The notes beneath the pieces were generated by a model. That model was not told the origin of the DNA, searched no databases, and saw only the letters and a list, made by a program, of their open reading frames with translations. The position numbers and the translations under genes were made by a program. This document shows positions 17,049 to 26,005 of a DNA stretch of 64,000 bases, piece by piece (position 1 is the first letter of the stretch; every line of letters begins with the position of its first letter). Source of the DNA: Legionella_A sp963772805 (GTDB taxonomy: Bacteria; Pseudomonadota; Gammaproteobacteria; Legionellales; Legionellaceae); NCBI GenBank assembly GCA_963772805.1, contig CAVYYU010000004.1:62001-126000 (forward strand), read 5' to 3'.

Positions 17049-17690
17049 TTAACAGCAGAGTACCCTAACACGCGTTCTATAATTTTCAAAGTTTCTAAAC
17101 CCATAAGCTCTTCGTTGTATCAATTTCATTTTTCGATGAAAGCCTTCTGTAATTCCATTTGATTTACTAAACCTCCACATACAAGCAATCTCTTCTTTCC
17201 ATGAATCCAACGTTTTACCAAGCGACGCCAAAGCCTTAAAAGGGCTTACTTTAAGTGCATCGAGCATCCCCAGGAATCTGGGTATTAATTTACGACAACG
17301 TTTTCTGGTAAGCATTTTCCGCATTAAGATTTGATGTAGTCGCTGCTGAAACTGGTAGATAGCCTTTATGGCGGGGTTTTCAGAAAGAAATACATTCCGT
17401 TTGATTTTTCTCTCTGGTGTAAGGTTGTCGGGTCTTGTCCTTAACAAAGCTAATATACCCCGGTTACTCTTCACTCTGCTGGATAGTTCTCTATAGGTCA
17501 TCATACATTGATGTTGCATTAAACGAATGACATGAAACCTGTCTGCCACTATTTTGGCATTTGGGAAATGCTTCTTGACGATTGAGCGATAAGTACTACT
17601 TAAGTCCATACAAACTACTTTAACTCGTTCCTTTCCCTTTAGAGAAGCTAGATAACTGGAAAGGTCAGTTTCACTTCTGCCCTTAACAAT
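17049..17690 (-). pseudogene. ISL3-family transposase, 5' part lost
   Basis: The C-terminal ~210 residues of an ISL3 transposase remain. They include MDLSSTYRS, KIVADRFHVIRLM (DDE_Tnp_ISL3 core) and the end NGITEGFHRKMKLIQRRAYG. An ATG at 17609 gives a 186-residue frame, but the frame stays open back to the IS3 junction at 17691, where the N-terminus was removed. The last 70 bases have a counterpart at 45530-45600. Confidence 0.85.
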
Positions 17691-17713
17691 TATAGCGGGC
17701 GCAAAATCTAGAC

Positions 17714-17922
17714 CATTTTAACAAAAAGTTAAGATATAATTTCTCGCTCAATTTCTATTATCATTAAGCCACGGCACAGCCGGGGACGGCGATGACCGTG
17801 ACGTGATTCCGGGCAGCTTTTGTTGCCCGAATCCTACACCCTGTTTATTCGAATCACGTCTTCAAATATCCTGGGGTTTGGGGCAGAGCCCCATTACACA
17901 CAACGGCGCGATAGCGCACCAT
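17714..17922 (-). other. Structured non-coding region inside the 1,433-bp IS3 element
   Basis: About 200 bases between the orfB stop and the terminal repeat hold nested GC-rich inverted repeats and no frame. Stems include GGGGC-TCT-GCCCC, a perfect 10-bp pair GACGTGATTC/GAATCACGTC that encloses CGGGCA/TGCCCG, and CACGG/CCGTG. The same region is at 38352-38560 and 50210-50418. It could be a folded RNA, a transcription barrier or a passenger sequence. Confidence 0.6.
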
Positions 17923-18759
17923 TTAGTGTAATATTTTTCTATGAATCTCGCTGGGTGTTCGCCCGTTAAGACTTTGGTGCGGTCTTTCGTAATTATAAAA
18001 ACGGTAGTATTCTCTTATCGCATCCCTTACTGAGACTACGTTTTCCCACTCCTGTAGGTATATGCATTCATACTTTGTTGAGCGCCATAGACGTTCAACA
18101 AAAATATTGTCTGCCCAGCGGCCTTTACCGTCCATGCTGATATCAATCTGATGCTTTTTAAGAACATCAGTGAAATCCTTGCTTGTAAACTGCGACCCCT
18201 GATCGGTGTTAAATATATCACAACGTGAGTGAGCCAATACTCGCTCAAGCGTTTCCACACAAAAATCAGCCTCCATATTGATGCTGAGCTGCCAATCCAG
18301 CACAAAACGGCTGTACCAGTCTATGACGGCGATTAAATACACAAACCCGTGTTTCAGCCGAATGTAGGTTATATCCGTGCTGAAAACCTGACATGGTCGT
18401 ACAATCTCGACGTCATGTAACAGATATGGATATACCTTATGCTCCGGGTGCGGTTTACTCGTATGCGGGCCTGGTGCAAGTGAGTGTAACCCCATGTGCT
18501 CGTAGGCCCATCGTGTCTCATGGCGTTTACATGGCTGATTATGCAAGGAAATATAATCGCTCATTTGCCTTGTACCAAAAAACGGGTATTTCGTGTAAAT
18601 TTCATCGACCAAGCGTAGCAATGCCAGCTGCTCATCGCTGAACACTTTGGGCCGTGGTGCATAATAAACACTGGAACGGCTTAGATCCAGTATTTCGCAC
18701 TGTTGGCGCACCGATAACAAGGGATGACGGGTTTCAATCCAGCCGAGTCGATCATCCAC
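17923..18759 (-). CDS. IS3-family transposase OrfB (1,433-bp element, copy 1)
   Basis: A 278-residue rve-type transposase: FSTDITYIR carries the first Asp, IFNTDQGSQFTS the second, and DNIFVERLWRSTKYE the Glu. Starts with GTG, overlapping orfA; an A9 run in the overlap (AAAAAAAAAG) is the expected frameshift site for OrfAB. The protein is the same as in copies 2 and 3. Confidence 0.92.
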   Translation of the reverse strand: MDDRLGWIETRHPLLSVRQQCEILDLSRSSVYYAPRPKVFSDEQLALLRLVDEIYTKYPFFGTRQMSDYISLHNQPCKRHETRWAYEHMGLHSLAPGPHTSKPHPEHKVYPYLLHDVEIVRPCQVFSTDITYIRLKHGFVYLIAVIDWYSRFVLDWQLSINMEADFCVETLERVLAHSRCDIFNTDQGSQFTSKDFTDVLKKHQIDISMDGKGRWADNIFVERLWRSTKYECIYLQEWENVVSVRDAIREYYRFYNYERPHQSLNGRTPSEIHRKILH

Positions 18760-19045
18760 TGAACACCTCAGACTTTTTTTTTAGAAAATCATTTTCTACT
18801 TTTAAACGGCCAATTTGTTCATATAATTCACCAAGTTGGTTTTCATAATCAGTAGTCTCCGATTTGTTCTTATCACTAAATAAATCCGGAAACAGCGCCA
18901 ACGCTTGTTTTTTCCATGCATTAATTTGAGTCGCATGGGCTCCATATTTTGAGCTAATTTGTGCTAATGTTAGTTCGGCTTTAATCGCCTCCAGCGCAAT
19001 TTTCGCCTTTTCTGCTGGAGTGTATTTTTTACGCTTTTCGCTCAT
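18752..19045 (-). CDS. IS3-family OrfA (1,433-bp element, copy 1)
   Basis: A 97-residue protein with a helix-turn-helix (LAQISSKYGAHATQINAWKK) and a C-terminal coiled helix (YEQIGRLKVENDFLKKK). Same as the other two copies. Confidence 0.9.
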   Translation of the reverse strand: MSEKRKKYTPAEKAKIALEAIKAELTLAQISSKYGAHATQINAWKKQALALFPDLFSDKNKSETTDYENQLGELYEQIGRLKVENDFLKKKSEVFSG

Positions 19046-19124
19046 TATTGTAACCTTGTTTATGAGCGAGGATTATATCTTAATTACCCTGCTTTAGTGG
19101 TCTGAATTTCTTGACCCACTATAG

Positions 19125-19286
19125 TGTTTTATTGAGTTGCTAAAACAAAGTCCTGAAGGCCTGAATACAAGTAAAACTGCTGAACAAATAAAAATATCAG
19201 CCAGAGCCACTCGAACCTGGCTATTAAAATTAATTGAGATGGGGCTTGTAACTGAAATTTATTCCAGCTCACAAGATCCTCACTGA
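19125..19286 (+). pseudogene. C-terminal winged-helix remnant (Fic-family-like)
   Basis: An open stretch directly after the IS reads FIELLKQSPEGLNTSKTAEQ and continues with ISARATRTWLLKLIEMGLV to a TGA. This is the pattern of the C-terminal winged-helix of Fic-domain proteins. No start is left; the IS junction removed the rest. Confidence 0.45.
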
Positions 19287-19774
19287 TTTTATTTTTTAAG
19301 ATCAGATTAAAATCAAAGAATAAAAGATGTATGAAATGGCGTTATTATCTATTCCCATCATGTCACATTTATATGCCATAACTTGTCAATAATAAATTAT
19401 TCAATTCTGACATTCAGATTATAAAATGACTGTCATATTAAAAAATATCCCGTAGCATATTTGTAACAAAGTGAAATGTGGTTTTTGCATGGAGATTGGT
19501 TGGTAAGTTGCAAATCTCGAACTTGGTAGAATACACATTCCGTTCTTAAAAGACCCCATGATCTTCGCGTGTCCCATGCGAGATAATAAAATTCATCCTG
19601 ATTTATAGTGAGGATTTCTTAGCGAGTCACAGGAACGAGTGTATAGTACTGTCACCTAGGTCCTAGAATATGATAATTTGTATGTTGCTTACAGCTCACT
19701 ACAGGTTGTCTTGCTACTTCGATGTGAAATAACACGCAAACTATGCAAAAAATGATTACTAAGGACAGAATATA
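19287..19774. other. Gap upstream of norB
   Basis: Nearly 490 bases without a credible gene. It should carry the norB promoter. I looked for a clear NsrR box like those at 23559 and 25812 and did not find one. The norB ribosome site (AAGGACAGAATATA before ATG) is at its end. Confidence 0.5.
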
Positions 19775-22102
19775 ATGATAAAGGGCAATGCAATGGATAG
19801 TAAGCCTAATATGCAAGTTGATCCTGTTTCAAATATTCTGAAATGGGTTTTATTAATCACAGCAATAATATGTTTCCTTGTCATAATTTGGGGAACGGTT
19901 AAAACCTATCAATTAGCACCACCTTTGCCGCATCAATTTGTCTCGGCTTCTGGAACAATTCTCATGACTGAAGAAGATATTGTTGCAGGAAAAGCAGGGT
20001 TTCAACGTGCTGATCTTATGGATTATGGCAGTATTTATGGAATGGGCTCTTATTTTGGAGAAGACTATACCGCTCAATACCTTGTAGAATTAGGTCGTAA
20101 AACCGAAGAAAATATTGCGAATCTAAAATTTAAGAAATCTTTTGCCAATTTATCAGAAGGTGATCAATACGTCACTCGAAAAGAAATGCAAGAAGCACTG
20201 CAACACATTGATCTCAGTCATGATACTTCGATAATACCAGAAGTAATTGCAGCAGCGATAACCCAGCTTCAGGAAGAAATAGCAAGGATGGTTCTCAATC
20301 ACGATCCAATAAAGGGCTGGACAAAAGCATACAGCTTAAACCAGCAAAGTGCTATTCAAGTAGCTGATTTTCTGATTTATTCCTCATTAACTACTATTGC
20401 ACATCGACCTGGTAAGGATTTTTCCTACACTAATAACTGGCCGTATGAACCAACCATGGGTAATGTGCCCACTCCGGCAACCTTTTATTGGACATGGGTC
20501 TCCTTTTGTTTCGTTTTTTTTGGTTTTGGTGTGGTTCTCTATATTTATCATCGTTATCTAAACGGACCAGATGATGCACCTATGACTCCCATTTTGTTAG
20601 CGTTTAAAGAATTAACAATCAGCCAGAGAAAAGTAGGTAAATATTTTTTAATCGTTGCAATCATCTTATTAGTTCAAATTGCAGTAGGTGTCTTACTCGC
20701 ACATTACTATACGGAGCGAACCGGATTTTATGGTATTAATATCAATACATTTCTTCCATTTAATTTCTTACGTGATGTTCACACACAAACACCAATAGTT
20801 TGGATAGCACTTTCCTGGATTAGTTCTGCTGTTTTTCTAGCCCCTATCATTAGCGGCAAGGAAGCTAAAGGACAGGGGTTTTTCGTTGATTTATTATTTT
20901 GGGTAACTCTGTTTATTGTAGCCGGCGCCATAATTGGCGACTACCTTGGCATCATGGGAGTTATTGATACAGCATGGTTTTGGGTTGGGAACCAAGGATT
21001 GTCGTATCTCCAACTGGGAAGACTTTGGCAGATAGGGTTTTGTATAGGTCTTTTTTTGTGGAGTTTTATCGTTTTCCGAGGCATGTGGCCTACTTGGGAT
21101 AGTCTAAAAACAGCAACTTTTGAGTTTTGGATAGGAAAAATTAAACTTGAACATTTGTTTTGGGCTAGCACTGTTAACATTGCCGTTCTGTATTGTTTTG
21201 GAATGATCCCGTTAACTGGAATTGAAAAATCATTCACGATTACTGATTTTTGGCGATGGTGGGTAGTACATCTTTGGGTTGAACAATCCTTCGAATTTTT
21301 TGCAGCTTGTGCCACAGCTTATCTATTAATGGGCGTTGGATTAGTATCAAGGCCGTTGGCAGAACGAACGGTTTTTTTTGAAGCGATTCTTATTTTTTTA
21401 GGTGGTGTCATAGGTACAGGACACCATTGGTATTGGACAGGAGGACCTGATATGTGGGTTCCTTTAGGATCAATGTTCTCATTTATTGAAGTTCTGCCCA
21501 TTGCTTTGTTGATCATCAATGCAATCCAGGAGCAACAGAAAATTAAACAGGATAAGGAGTTTAAACACCACCTGGCTTATCTTTATATTTTAGGAGCTGC
21601 TTTCTGGAATTTTGTTGGTGCAGGTGTTTTTGGTGGCGGTACATTAAATGCACCCTTAGTGAATTATTATGAGCATGGAACTTTTTTAACGTTGAATCAC
21701 GCACATACAGCTTTATTTGGAGCATTTGGATTACTTGCATTAGGAATGATTTATTTTTGTCTACGTTATGCAGCAGGAGATAAAATCCAGTGGAGCGATC
21801 GATTGGGCACATGGGCATTTTGGTTATATAACCTAGGGGTGATTTTGTGGATTTTCCTGAACTTCTTCCCTATTGGCTGGCCACAATTACAAGCAGTTTA
21901 TGAGCATGGGCTAACATTTGCGCGCAGTCTTGAGTTTTACAGTACAACTCTATTATGGCAGTGGTTGCGTATACCGGGGGATGTTGCATTTGCCATAGCT
22001 GCTTTATTAATGGCATACGATTTTTCAATGAAGTTCAAGGTCTTTTTTCAAAAACCAACAAAAATCTACCAAGACGGTAATATACTATTGGAACTCAGTT
22101 AA
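19775..22102 (+). CDS. norB: Quinol-dependent nitric oxide reductase (qNOR)
   Basis: The 775-residue integral membrane enzyme reduces 2 NO to N2O with quinol as donor. It has the long N-terminal periplasmic insert of qNOR (residues ~40-220) after the first helix, then about 12 helices of the haem-copper oxidase core. Conserved His and Glu motifs are visible: VVHLWVEQSFEFFA, GTGHHWYWTG and LNHAHTALFGAFG. Full length fits single-subunit qNOR; no norC is needed. It lies beside a truncated haemoglobin and nsrR, so it acts in NO detoxification, useful inside phagocytes or amoebae. An ATG at 19793 is an alternative start. Confidence 0.95.
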   Translation: MIKGNAMDSKPNMQVDPVSNILKWVLLITAIICFLVIIWGTVKTYQLAPPLPHQFVSASGTILMTEEDIVAGKAGFQRADLMDYGSIYGMGSYFGEDYTAQYLVELGRKTEENIANLKFKKSFANLSEGDQYVTRKEMQEALQHIDLSHDTSIIPEVIAAAITQLQEEIARMVLNHDPIKGWTKAYSLNQQSAIQVADFLIYSSLTTIAHRPGKDFSYTNNWPYEPTMGNVPTPATFYWTWVSFCFVFFGFGVVLYIYHRYLNGPDDAPMTPILLAFKELTISQRKVGKYFLIVAIILLVQIAVGVLLAHYYTERTGFYGININTFLPFNFLRDVHTQTPIVWIALSWISSAVFLAPIISGKEAKGQGFFVDLLFWVTLFIVAGAIIGDYLGIMGVIDTAWFWVGNQGLSYLQLGRLWQIGFCIGLFLWSFIVFRGMWPTWDSLKTATFEFWIGKIKLEHLFWASTVNIAVLYCFGMIPLTGIEKSFTITDFWRWWVVHLWVEQSFEFFAACATAYLLMGVGLVSRPLAERTVFFEAILIFLGGVIGTGHHWYWTGGPDMWVPLGSMFSFIEVLPIALLIINAIQEQQKIKQDKEFKHHLAYLYILGAAFWNFVGAGVFGGGTLNAPLVNYYEHGTFLTLNHAHTALFGAFGLLALGMIYFCLRYAAGDKIQWSDRLGTWAFWLYNLGVILWIFLNFFPIGWPQLQAVYEHGLTFARSLEFYSTTLLWQWLRIPGDVAFAIAALLMAYDFSMKFKVFFQKPTKIYQDGNILLELS

Positions 22103-22209
22103 ATTGTCTTTTTAGGTAATTTAACTGACCAAGGGCGTGTTATTTTTTCAATCCTATTTTATTTAATTTTTGGCTTTTATGTTGCTACCCAGCTAACTAA
22201 ACAACAATC

Positions 22210-23166
22210 TCATAGAAAGGCATCACTATAAATAGCTTTAGAAGGCACACCAGCAAGAAACACCGTTGTTTTAAGTTTATTGGTTATATCTTTAGGCCCA
22301 CAAACATAAACCCATGTATCATTTGGACTATTGAGGTAAGTTAGCACTCGGCGTTCAATTGAGTCTTCAGGGTATCGTCCCTGACTATGAAGCACACAAG
22401 GAGCATAGTGAAAGTTTTTGAATAATGCTGCAAGAGTCTCAAGCTCCTCAGTATAATAAATGTCATCATCTATACGGCCACCATGTACCAAAGTAATAGC
22501 ACCTTGATGTCCTTGACTGAGTGCGCTTTTAATAATACCGATTAAAGGCGCCAAACCTGTTCCTGTTCCCGCCAGCAGCATATCAAATGACAAATTATCG
22601 GGGTTGTAGTAATAGCATTTTCCAAAAGGACCTCTAAGCCTGACTTTTGTGTCGATTACCGCAGATTTTTGCAACCATTGACTCATTGCACCATTGTCGA
22701 CAATCTTTATATGCAATTCAATATAGCCGTCCTGTGCGGGTATATTAGCAATAGAATAGCTTCTGGCGATTTGATTCGAATTAATCAGATTTAGATATTG
22801 GCCAGGAACCCAGTCAGAATAATTATCAACCTGTAGCTTAAGCTTTAACACATTATAATTGAGCCGTTCAATGTCAATTATCTTGGCTTCCACATCACAT
22901 TCAGAAGTATCGGGTGATACAAGCTCTATATTCGTTTTGGGCTTTGCCATGCAGGCCAGGAAATACCCTTGAGCTTTTAGAGTATCTGGCAGGCCTTCTT
23001 GCCAGGATGGATCAATTACCCCATCAGTCGCCTTAATAAGACAAGACTGACAAATACCCGCCTGACATGAATTAGGATATTCAATACCATGACGTAGAAA
23101 GCAGCTTAAAATGTTTTCGTCAGTGGTCAACGAATATGGCTTATTTTCAAAGATTATTGTATTCAT
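22210..23166 (-). CDS. 2Fe-2S ferredoxin/FAD-NAD(P) oxidoreductase, likely reductase for the haemoglobin
   Basis: A 318-residue protein with an N-terminal plant-type ferredoxin domain (cluster Cys in CQAGICQSC and a fourth Cys in FLACMAKP). A ferredoxin-NADP reductase module follows: FAD motif RSYSIAN near residue 135, and LAGTGTGLAPLIG and VYVCGPKDI for the nucleotide domain. The start is 2 bases after the haemoglobin stop, so they form an operon. It probably feeds electrons from NAD(P)H to the truncated haemoglobin for NO dioxygenation. Confidence 0.85.
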   Translation of the reverse strand: MNTIIFENKPYSLTTDENILSCFLRHGIEYPNSCQAGICQSCLIKATDGVIDPSWQEGLPDTLKAQGYFLACMAKPKTNIELVSPDTSECDVEAKIIDIERLNYNVLKLKLQVDNYSDWVPGQYLNLINSNQIARSYSIANIPAQDGYIELHIKIVDNGAMSQWLQKSAVIDTKVRLRGPFGKCYYYNPDNLSFDMLLAGTGTGLAPLIGIIKSALSQGHQGAITLVHGGRIDDDIYYTEELETLAALFKNFHYAPCVLHSQGRYPEDSIERRVLTYLNSPNDTWVYVCGPKDITNKLKTTVFLAGVPSKAIYSDAFL

Positions 23167-23168
23167 AA

Positions 23169-23537
23169 TTAACGATCCAAAACATCGTCACGAACGCTAT
23201 TGGCAATTGTAGCCACCTGGTGGATATCGTTGTCATCTACACCTAGTTCATTTAGTGTTGCGCCTAAATGCTCAATAATGATATCTACATGAGTGTCGTT
23301 TAGTCCCATTTGTACTAAATGACGATGTCCCTCTCGCATTCCCTTTCCTGTATAATGATTGGGGCCACCAAAGACCATCGTTAAAAATCCTTTTTGTTTG
23401 ATAATTTGTTGCTCCATATCGATACCATCAAAAAAATGATTAACGCGTTGATCGGCCAGGACTTTTCGATAGAAAATATCGACGGCAGTATTAACAGCGG
23501 CTTGGCCACCTAAACGTTCATATAGGGATGCAGACAT
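23169..23537 (-). CDS. glbN: Group I truncated haemoglobin
   Basis: The 122-residue protein has the truncated 2-on-2 globin fold: SLYERLGGQAAV start, FF.GID, the GGPNHYTGKGMREGHRHL segment with the proximal His, and a C-terminal helix. Group I members turn NO plus O2 to nitrate. It is divergent from nsrR with a shared NsrR box 22 bases upstream of its start, so it should be induced by NO. Confidence 0.88.
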   Translation of the reverse strand: MSASLYERLGGQAAVNTAVDIFYRKVLADQRVNHFFDGIDMEQQIIKQKGFLTMVFGGPNHYTGKGMREGHRHLVQMGLNDTHVDIIIEHLGATLNELGVDDNDIHQVATIANSVRDDVLDR

Positions 23538-23558
23538 AATCTAAACTCCATAGTTAAT

Positions 23559-23581
23559 AAGATATATTTTAAATGCATCTT
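23559..23581. promoter_or_regulatory. NsrR box between glbN and nsrR
   Basis: A 23-bp near-palindrome with half-sites AAGATATAT and ATGCATCTT, matching the known NsrR operator pattern (AAGATGCAT...ATGCATCTT). It lies between the divergent glbN and nsrR starts, so it can control both. Confidence 0.85.
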
Positions 23582-23628
23582 ATAAAATGTAATAATGGGA
23601 GTCAATAAATAATCGTGGGAATTTTTAT

Positions 23629-24063
23629 ATGCAATTAACTCAATTCACTGATTACTCGTTACGAGCTTTGATCTATATCACTTTGAAAAAAGAAATCTGT
23701 ACTATCAAAGATATTACTGCAGCTTATAATATTTCAAATAATCATATGGTTAAAATCATCCATAATTTAGCTAAGCTGGGACTAATTAAGACGATTCGGG
23801 GTAAAAATGGAGGAATTACTATGTCCGCAAACCCCCTAGATATCAACCTGGGGGCTTTAATAATAAAACTTGAATCAAATTTCGATTTAGTTCCTTGTTT
23901 TAATAAAGAAAAAGCAAATTGTTGCATTGCACCAGTTTGTAAGCTTAAAAATATTCTCTATGAGGCTCAAAAAGCATTTATTAACGTTTTAAATCAATTT
24001 ACCTTGGCGGATATCGTGCATAATAAAATTGAATTAAATGCTTTATTAAACATCCATACTTAA
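23629..24063 (+). CDS. nsrR: NO-sensing Rrf2-family repressor NsrR
   Basis: A 144-residue Rrf2 winged-helix protein (MQLTQFTDYSLRALIY start; recognition region NNHMVKIIHNLAKLGLI). The Fe-S Cys group is at residues ~91-104 in VPCFNKEKANCCIAPVCKLK, the NsrR spacing with one extra Cys. NO destroys the cluster and releases the DNA. It represses its own promoter and glbN by the adjacent box, and probably the oxidase by the box at 25812. Confidence 0.92.
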   Translation: MQLTQFTDYSLRALIYITLKKEICTIKDITAAYNISNNHMVKIIHNLAKLGLIKTIRGKNGGITMSANPLDINLGALIIKLESNFDLVPCFNKEKANCCIAPVCKLKNILYEAQKAFINVLNQFTLADIVHNKIELNALLNIHT

Positions 24064-24133
24064 ACCAATGGATTCACGTTCTTTACTTGATTTCAGGTAG
24101 GGTGAGCTAAAAAATTAATTTAAAGATAAGCCA

Positions 24134-25030
24134 TCATACGATTTTTTGTGCTAAAAGACAGCCAAATAAACCCTGCAATGGTCTGCCAAACGCATCTTGT
24201 TTATGAAGCAGTCCTGCAGACTCTTTATATTCAAGTATTGACCAACCACTGTTCTGATATAAGTGATAAAGCGCTTCTTTTTCCGGTAAAAAAGTAAATG
24301 AGGCCGGTAAAGAGTAAAGCTCCGATTTAATCGGGAATACCAGAAAGTGATACCCTTGTTTCATTGTTGCGAGCTGTAACTCATTCAACAAAGAGGGGAT
24401 ACACTCGGTTTTTAAGAATTGTAAGCTCACTGTTGAAAACACAAAATTATAGTGTTCTTTTTTTAAGTTTAAAGGCAGGTTTAAATCTTGAATAACTGTT
24501 TGAATCTGAGTTAGGCTCTCCTTTTGAGCGATCTCCGAAATTTTCTGCATTGCGGATTCGTTGATATCAATGCCCGTTATTGAATGGCCAGCCGCAGCAA
24601 AATACAAAAGATTTCTTCCGGAACCACATCCAATGTCCAAGGCGGTTAATTTGCCTTGATTTTGGAGGTAAGTGTGGTAAATATGCTGCAAATCACTATG
24701 AACAGCACCTAAACCATATTTTTTGTTAAAATAACGATTGGGTTTACAATAAAATTCTAGCACCGCCTTAAAATTATCATTGATCGGTATAATTTTATGC
24801 CATGCAGCTGGCGGAATAAGTAATTGAGGATTGGTTTTATTGAGTCGAGCACGAGAAAGTTCCTGACCGGCTCCATCTAAGAAAATAAAATCGATTTCCC
24901 CTTCCTCAAGACATAGGCGACCCCAAGTTCCCTCTTTCGTGCTGTGTTTTTCAAGAAAGAATTTAAGTTTTCCATGGCTTTCTATTGATGTTTGTTTATA
25001 GCAAACCAAATCACCATACTCTGTTAACAT
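24134..25030 (-). CDS. tehB: TehB-like SAM methyltransferase with N-terminal DUF1971 domain
   Basis: A 298-residue protein. Residues 1-95 form the cupin-like DUF1971/TehB N-domain (LPA-type barrel with IPPAAWHKI). Residues ~110-295 are a class I methyltransferase with motif I LDIGCGSGRNLLYFA and motif IV-like FVFSTVSLQFL. This two-domain form is known from Haemophilus and Neisseria TehB, linked to tellurite and oxidant resistance. Ribosome site AGGAAGACAA precedes the ATG. It follows the alternative oxidase by 93 bases with a hairpin between. Confidence 0.85.
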   Translation of the reverse strand: MLTEYGDLVCYKQTSIESHGKLKFFLEKHSTKEGTWGRLCLEEGEIDFIFLDGAGQELSRARLNKTNPQLLIPPAAWHKIIPINDNFKAVLEFYCKPNRYFNKKYGLGAVHSDLQHIYHTYLQNQGKLTALDIGCGSGRNLLYFAAAGHSITGIDINESAMQKISEIAQKESLTQIQTVIQDLNLPLNLKKEHYNFVFSTVSLQFLKTECIPSLLNELQLATMKQGYHFLVFPIKSELYSLPASFTFLPEKEALYHLYQNSGWSILEYKESAGLLHKQDAFGRPLQGLFGCLLAQKIV

Positions 25031-25073
25031 TTGTCTTCCTAATAAACTAATATCCTACGTTATCTTTTCTTGA

Positions 25074-25100
25074 AACTTTAAGCTCCAAGACCTTAAAGTT
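25074..25100 (-). promoter_or_regulatory. Perfect 9-bp inverted repeat between aox and tehB
   Basis: AACTTTAAG and CTTAAAGTT face each other across a 9-base loop in the gap between the oxidase stop and tehB start. There is no U-run after it in the direction of transcription, so it may be a regulatory or mRNA-processing hairpin rather than a terminator. Confidence 0.45.
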
Positions 25101-25123
25101 AACATGATTTATTTCTAAAATAC

Positions 25124-25771
25124 TTAACTCTCTTTCGACTCTGGTTTAAGTTTAGTCAATATTTTGTAGCCTTTGGCCAATTTGTCAGCCAATTCATGAT
25201 TTACATCTCGATGTTCAGCTTCATCGTCGCGAACTGCTAGGAGCACTTCACGCAATCTGGCATCCCCTGCAAGATTCCAATAAGTTTTAGCAAAATCAGG
25301 AGCTGGGCAATTATCTATGGTTCCAGCATCAAGCTCTTCCAGATAATGTGTGTAACTTATTACAGCTTCTTCCTCAAGATATCCAACAAATCGATGAGCT
25401 GTTTTAGAGGACAAACTATACATAACCAAGTAGATTACAACAAAGATAGCCTGCGCTATGAAAATAATAAAACGCTCAAACCAATTCGGCTTTGCAATAT
25501 ACATAAAGGTTATTAAATGCATCCGTTCATTTTCAGCCTCGTCTAAAAGGATCTTAATCCAACCTTCATCATTCTTTATTTTTCTCAAACATCGTAGGTG
25601 CAATAAGGCTGCGCCAACTATTCCAGGCACAGCTGCTACCGTTTCTAAAACAATTGCTCGATTACCATATCGCTTTTGAAAAAAAGTATCAGCAAAAAAA
25701 CGGAAAAATTTAACTAAACCCCGAGCAATTTTATCACTGATTGTTTTGGTAGGTTTATGATTAGGATTCAT
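25124..25771 (-). CDS. aox: Alternative oxidase (cyanide- and NO-resistant ubiquinol oxidase)
   Basis: A 215-residue di-iron oxidase. All four AOX Glu/His motifs are present: LETVAAVPG, LDEAENERMHL, YLEEEAVISYTHY and RDDEAEHRDVNH, with a hydrophobic membrane-binding hairpin at ~105-125. AOX moves electrons from ubiquinol to O2 without proton pumping and resists NO. An NsrR box 41 bases upstream of the ATG puts it in the NO regulon. AOX is common in mitochondria but uncommon in bacteria. Confidence 0.93.
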   Translation of the reverse strand: MNPNHKPTKTISDKIARGLVKFFRFFADTFFQKRYGNRAIVLETVAAVPGIVGAALLHLRCLRKIKNDEGWIKILLDEAENERMHLITFMYIAKPNWFERFIIFIAQAIFVVIYLVMYSLSSKTAHRFVGYLEEEAVISYTHYLEELDAGTIDNCPAPDFAKTYWNLAGDARLREVLLAVRDDEAEHRDVNHELADKLAKGYKILTKLKPESKES

Positions 25772-25811
25772 GGTAAAACTTAGCGTAAGTAGGCATTATT
25801 TGATTATATAG

Positions 25812-25834
25812 AAGATGTATATTAAATACAACTT
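25812..25834. promoter_or_regulatory. NsrR box upstream of the alternative oxidase
   Basis: A 23-bp near-palindrome with half-sites AAGATGTAT and AATACAACTT, the same pattern as the box at 23559. It is followed within 10 bases by another half-like GGTGCATCTT. It lies upstream of aox on the minus strand. Confidence 0.75.
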
Positions 25835-26005
25835 TAGGTGCATCTTGATTCTGTATTAATAAAACCACCCCAAAACAGGGGCTTAGTAACTTGAAAAAAT
25901 ATGACTGACCCCATTCGTTACACTTGAAATGGTGTTATTGAATCGTCACTGACGTAATGCATGAGCCCTTGGTTTTATGATTATAATATACCCATTTAGT
26001 TGGGC

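Larger units (their letters stand above)
17691..19123 (-). mobile_element. IS3-family element, 1,433 bp, copy 1
   Basis: Ends are TATAGCGGGCGCAAAATCT and (complement) TATAGTGGGTCAAGAAATTC, imperfect inverted repeats. The element appears identical to those at 37151-38583 and 49009-50441. No target duplication is visible here (left flank ...ACAAT, right flank GTGTTT). It joins an ISL3 fragment to a Fic-like fragment, so this copy marks a deletion or recombination between two copies. Confidence 0.9.

Noticed and set aside
19560..19774. NsrR box in front of norB
   Set aside because: The best match (GAGATAATAAAATTCATCC near 19580) has wrong half-site spacing; I do not call it.
21561..21818. Minus-strand frames inside norB
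   Set aside because: Shadows of the long norB frame; no ribosome site or similarity.
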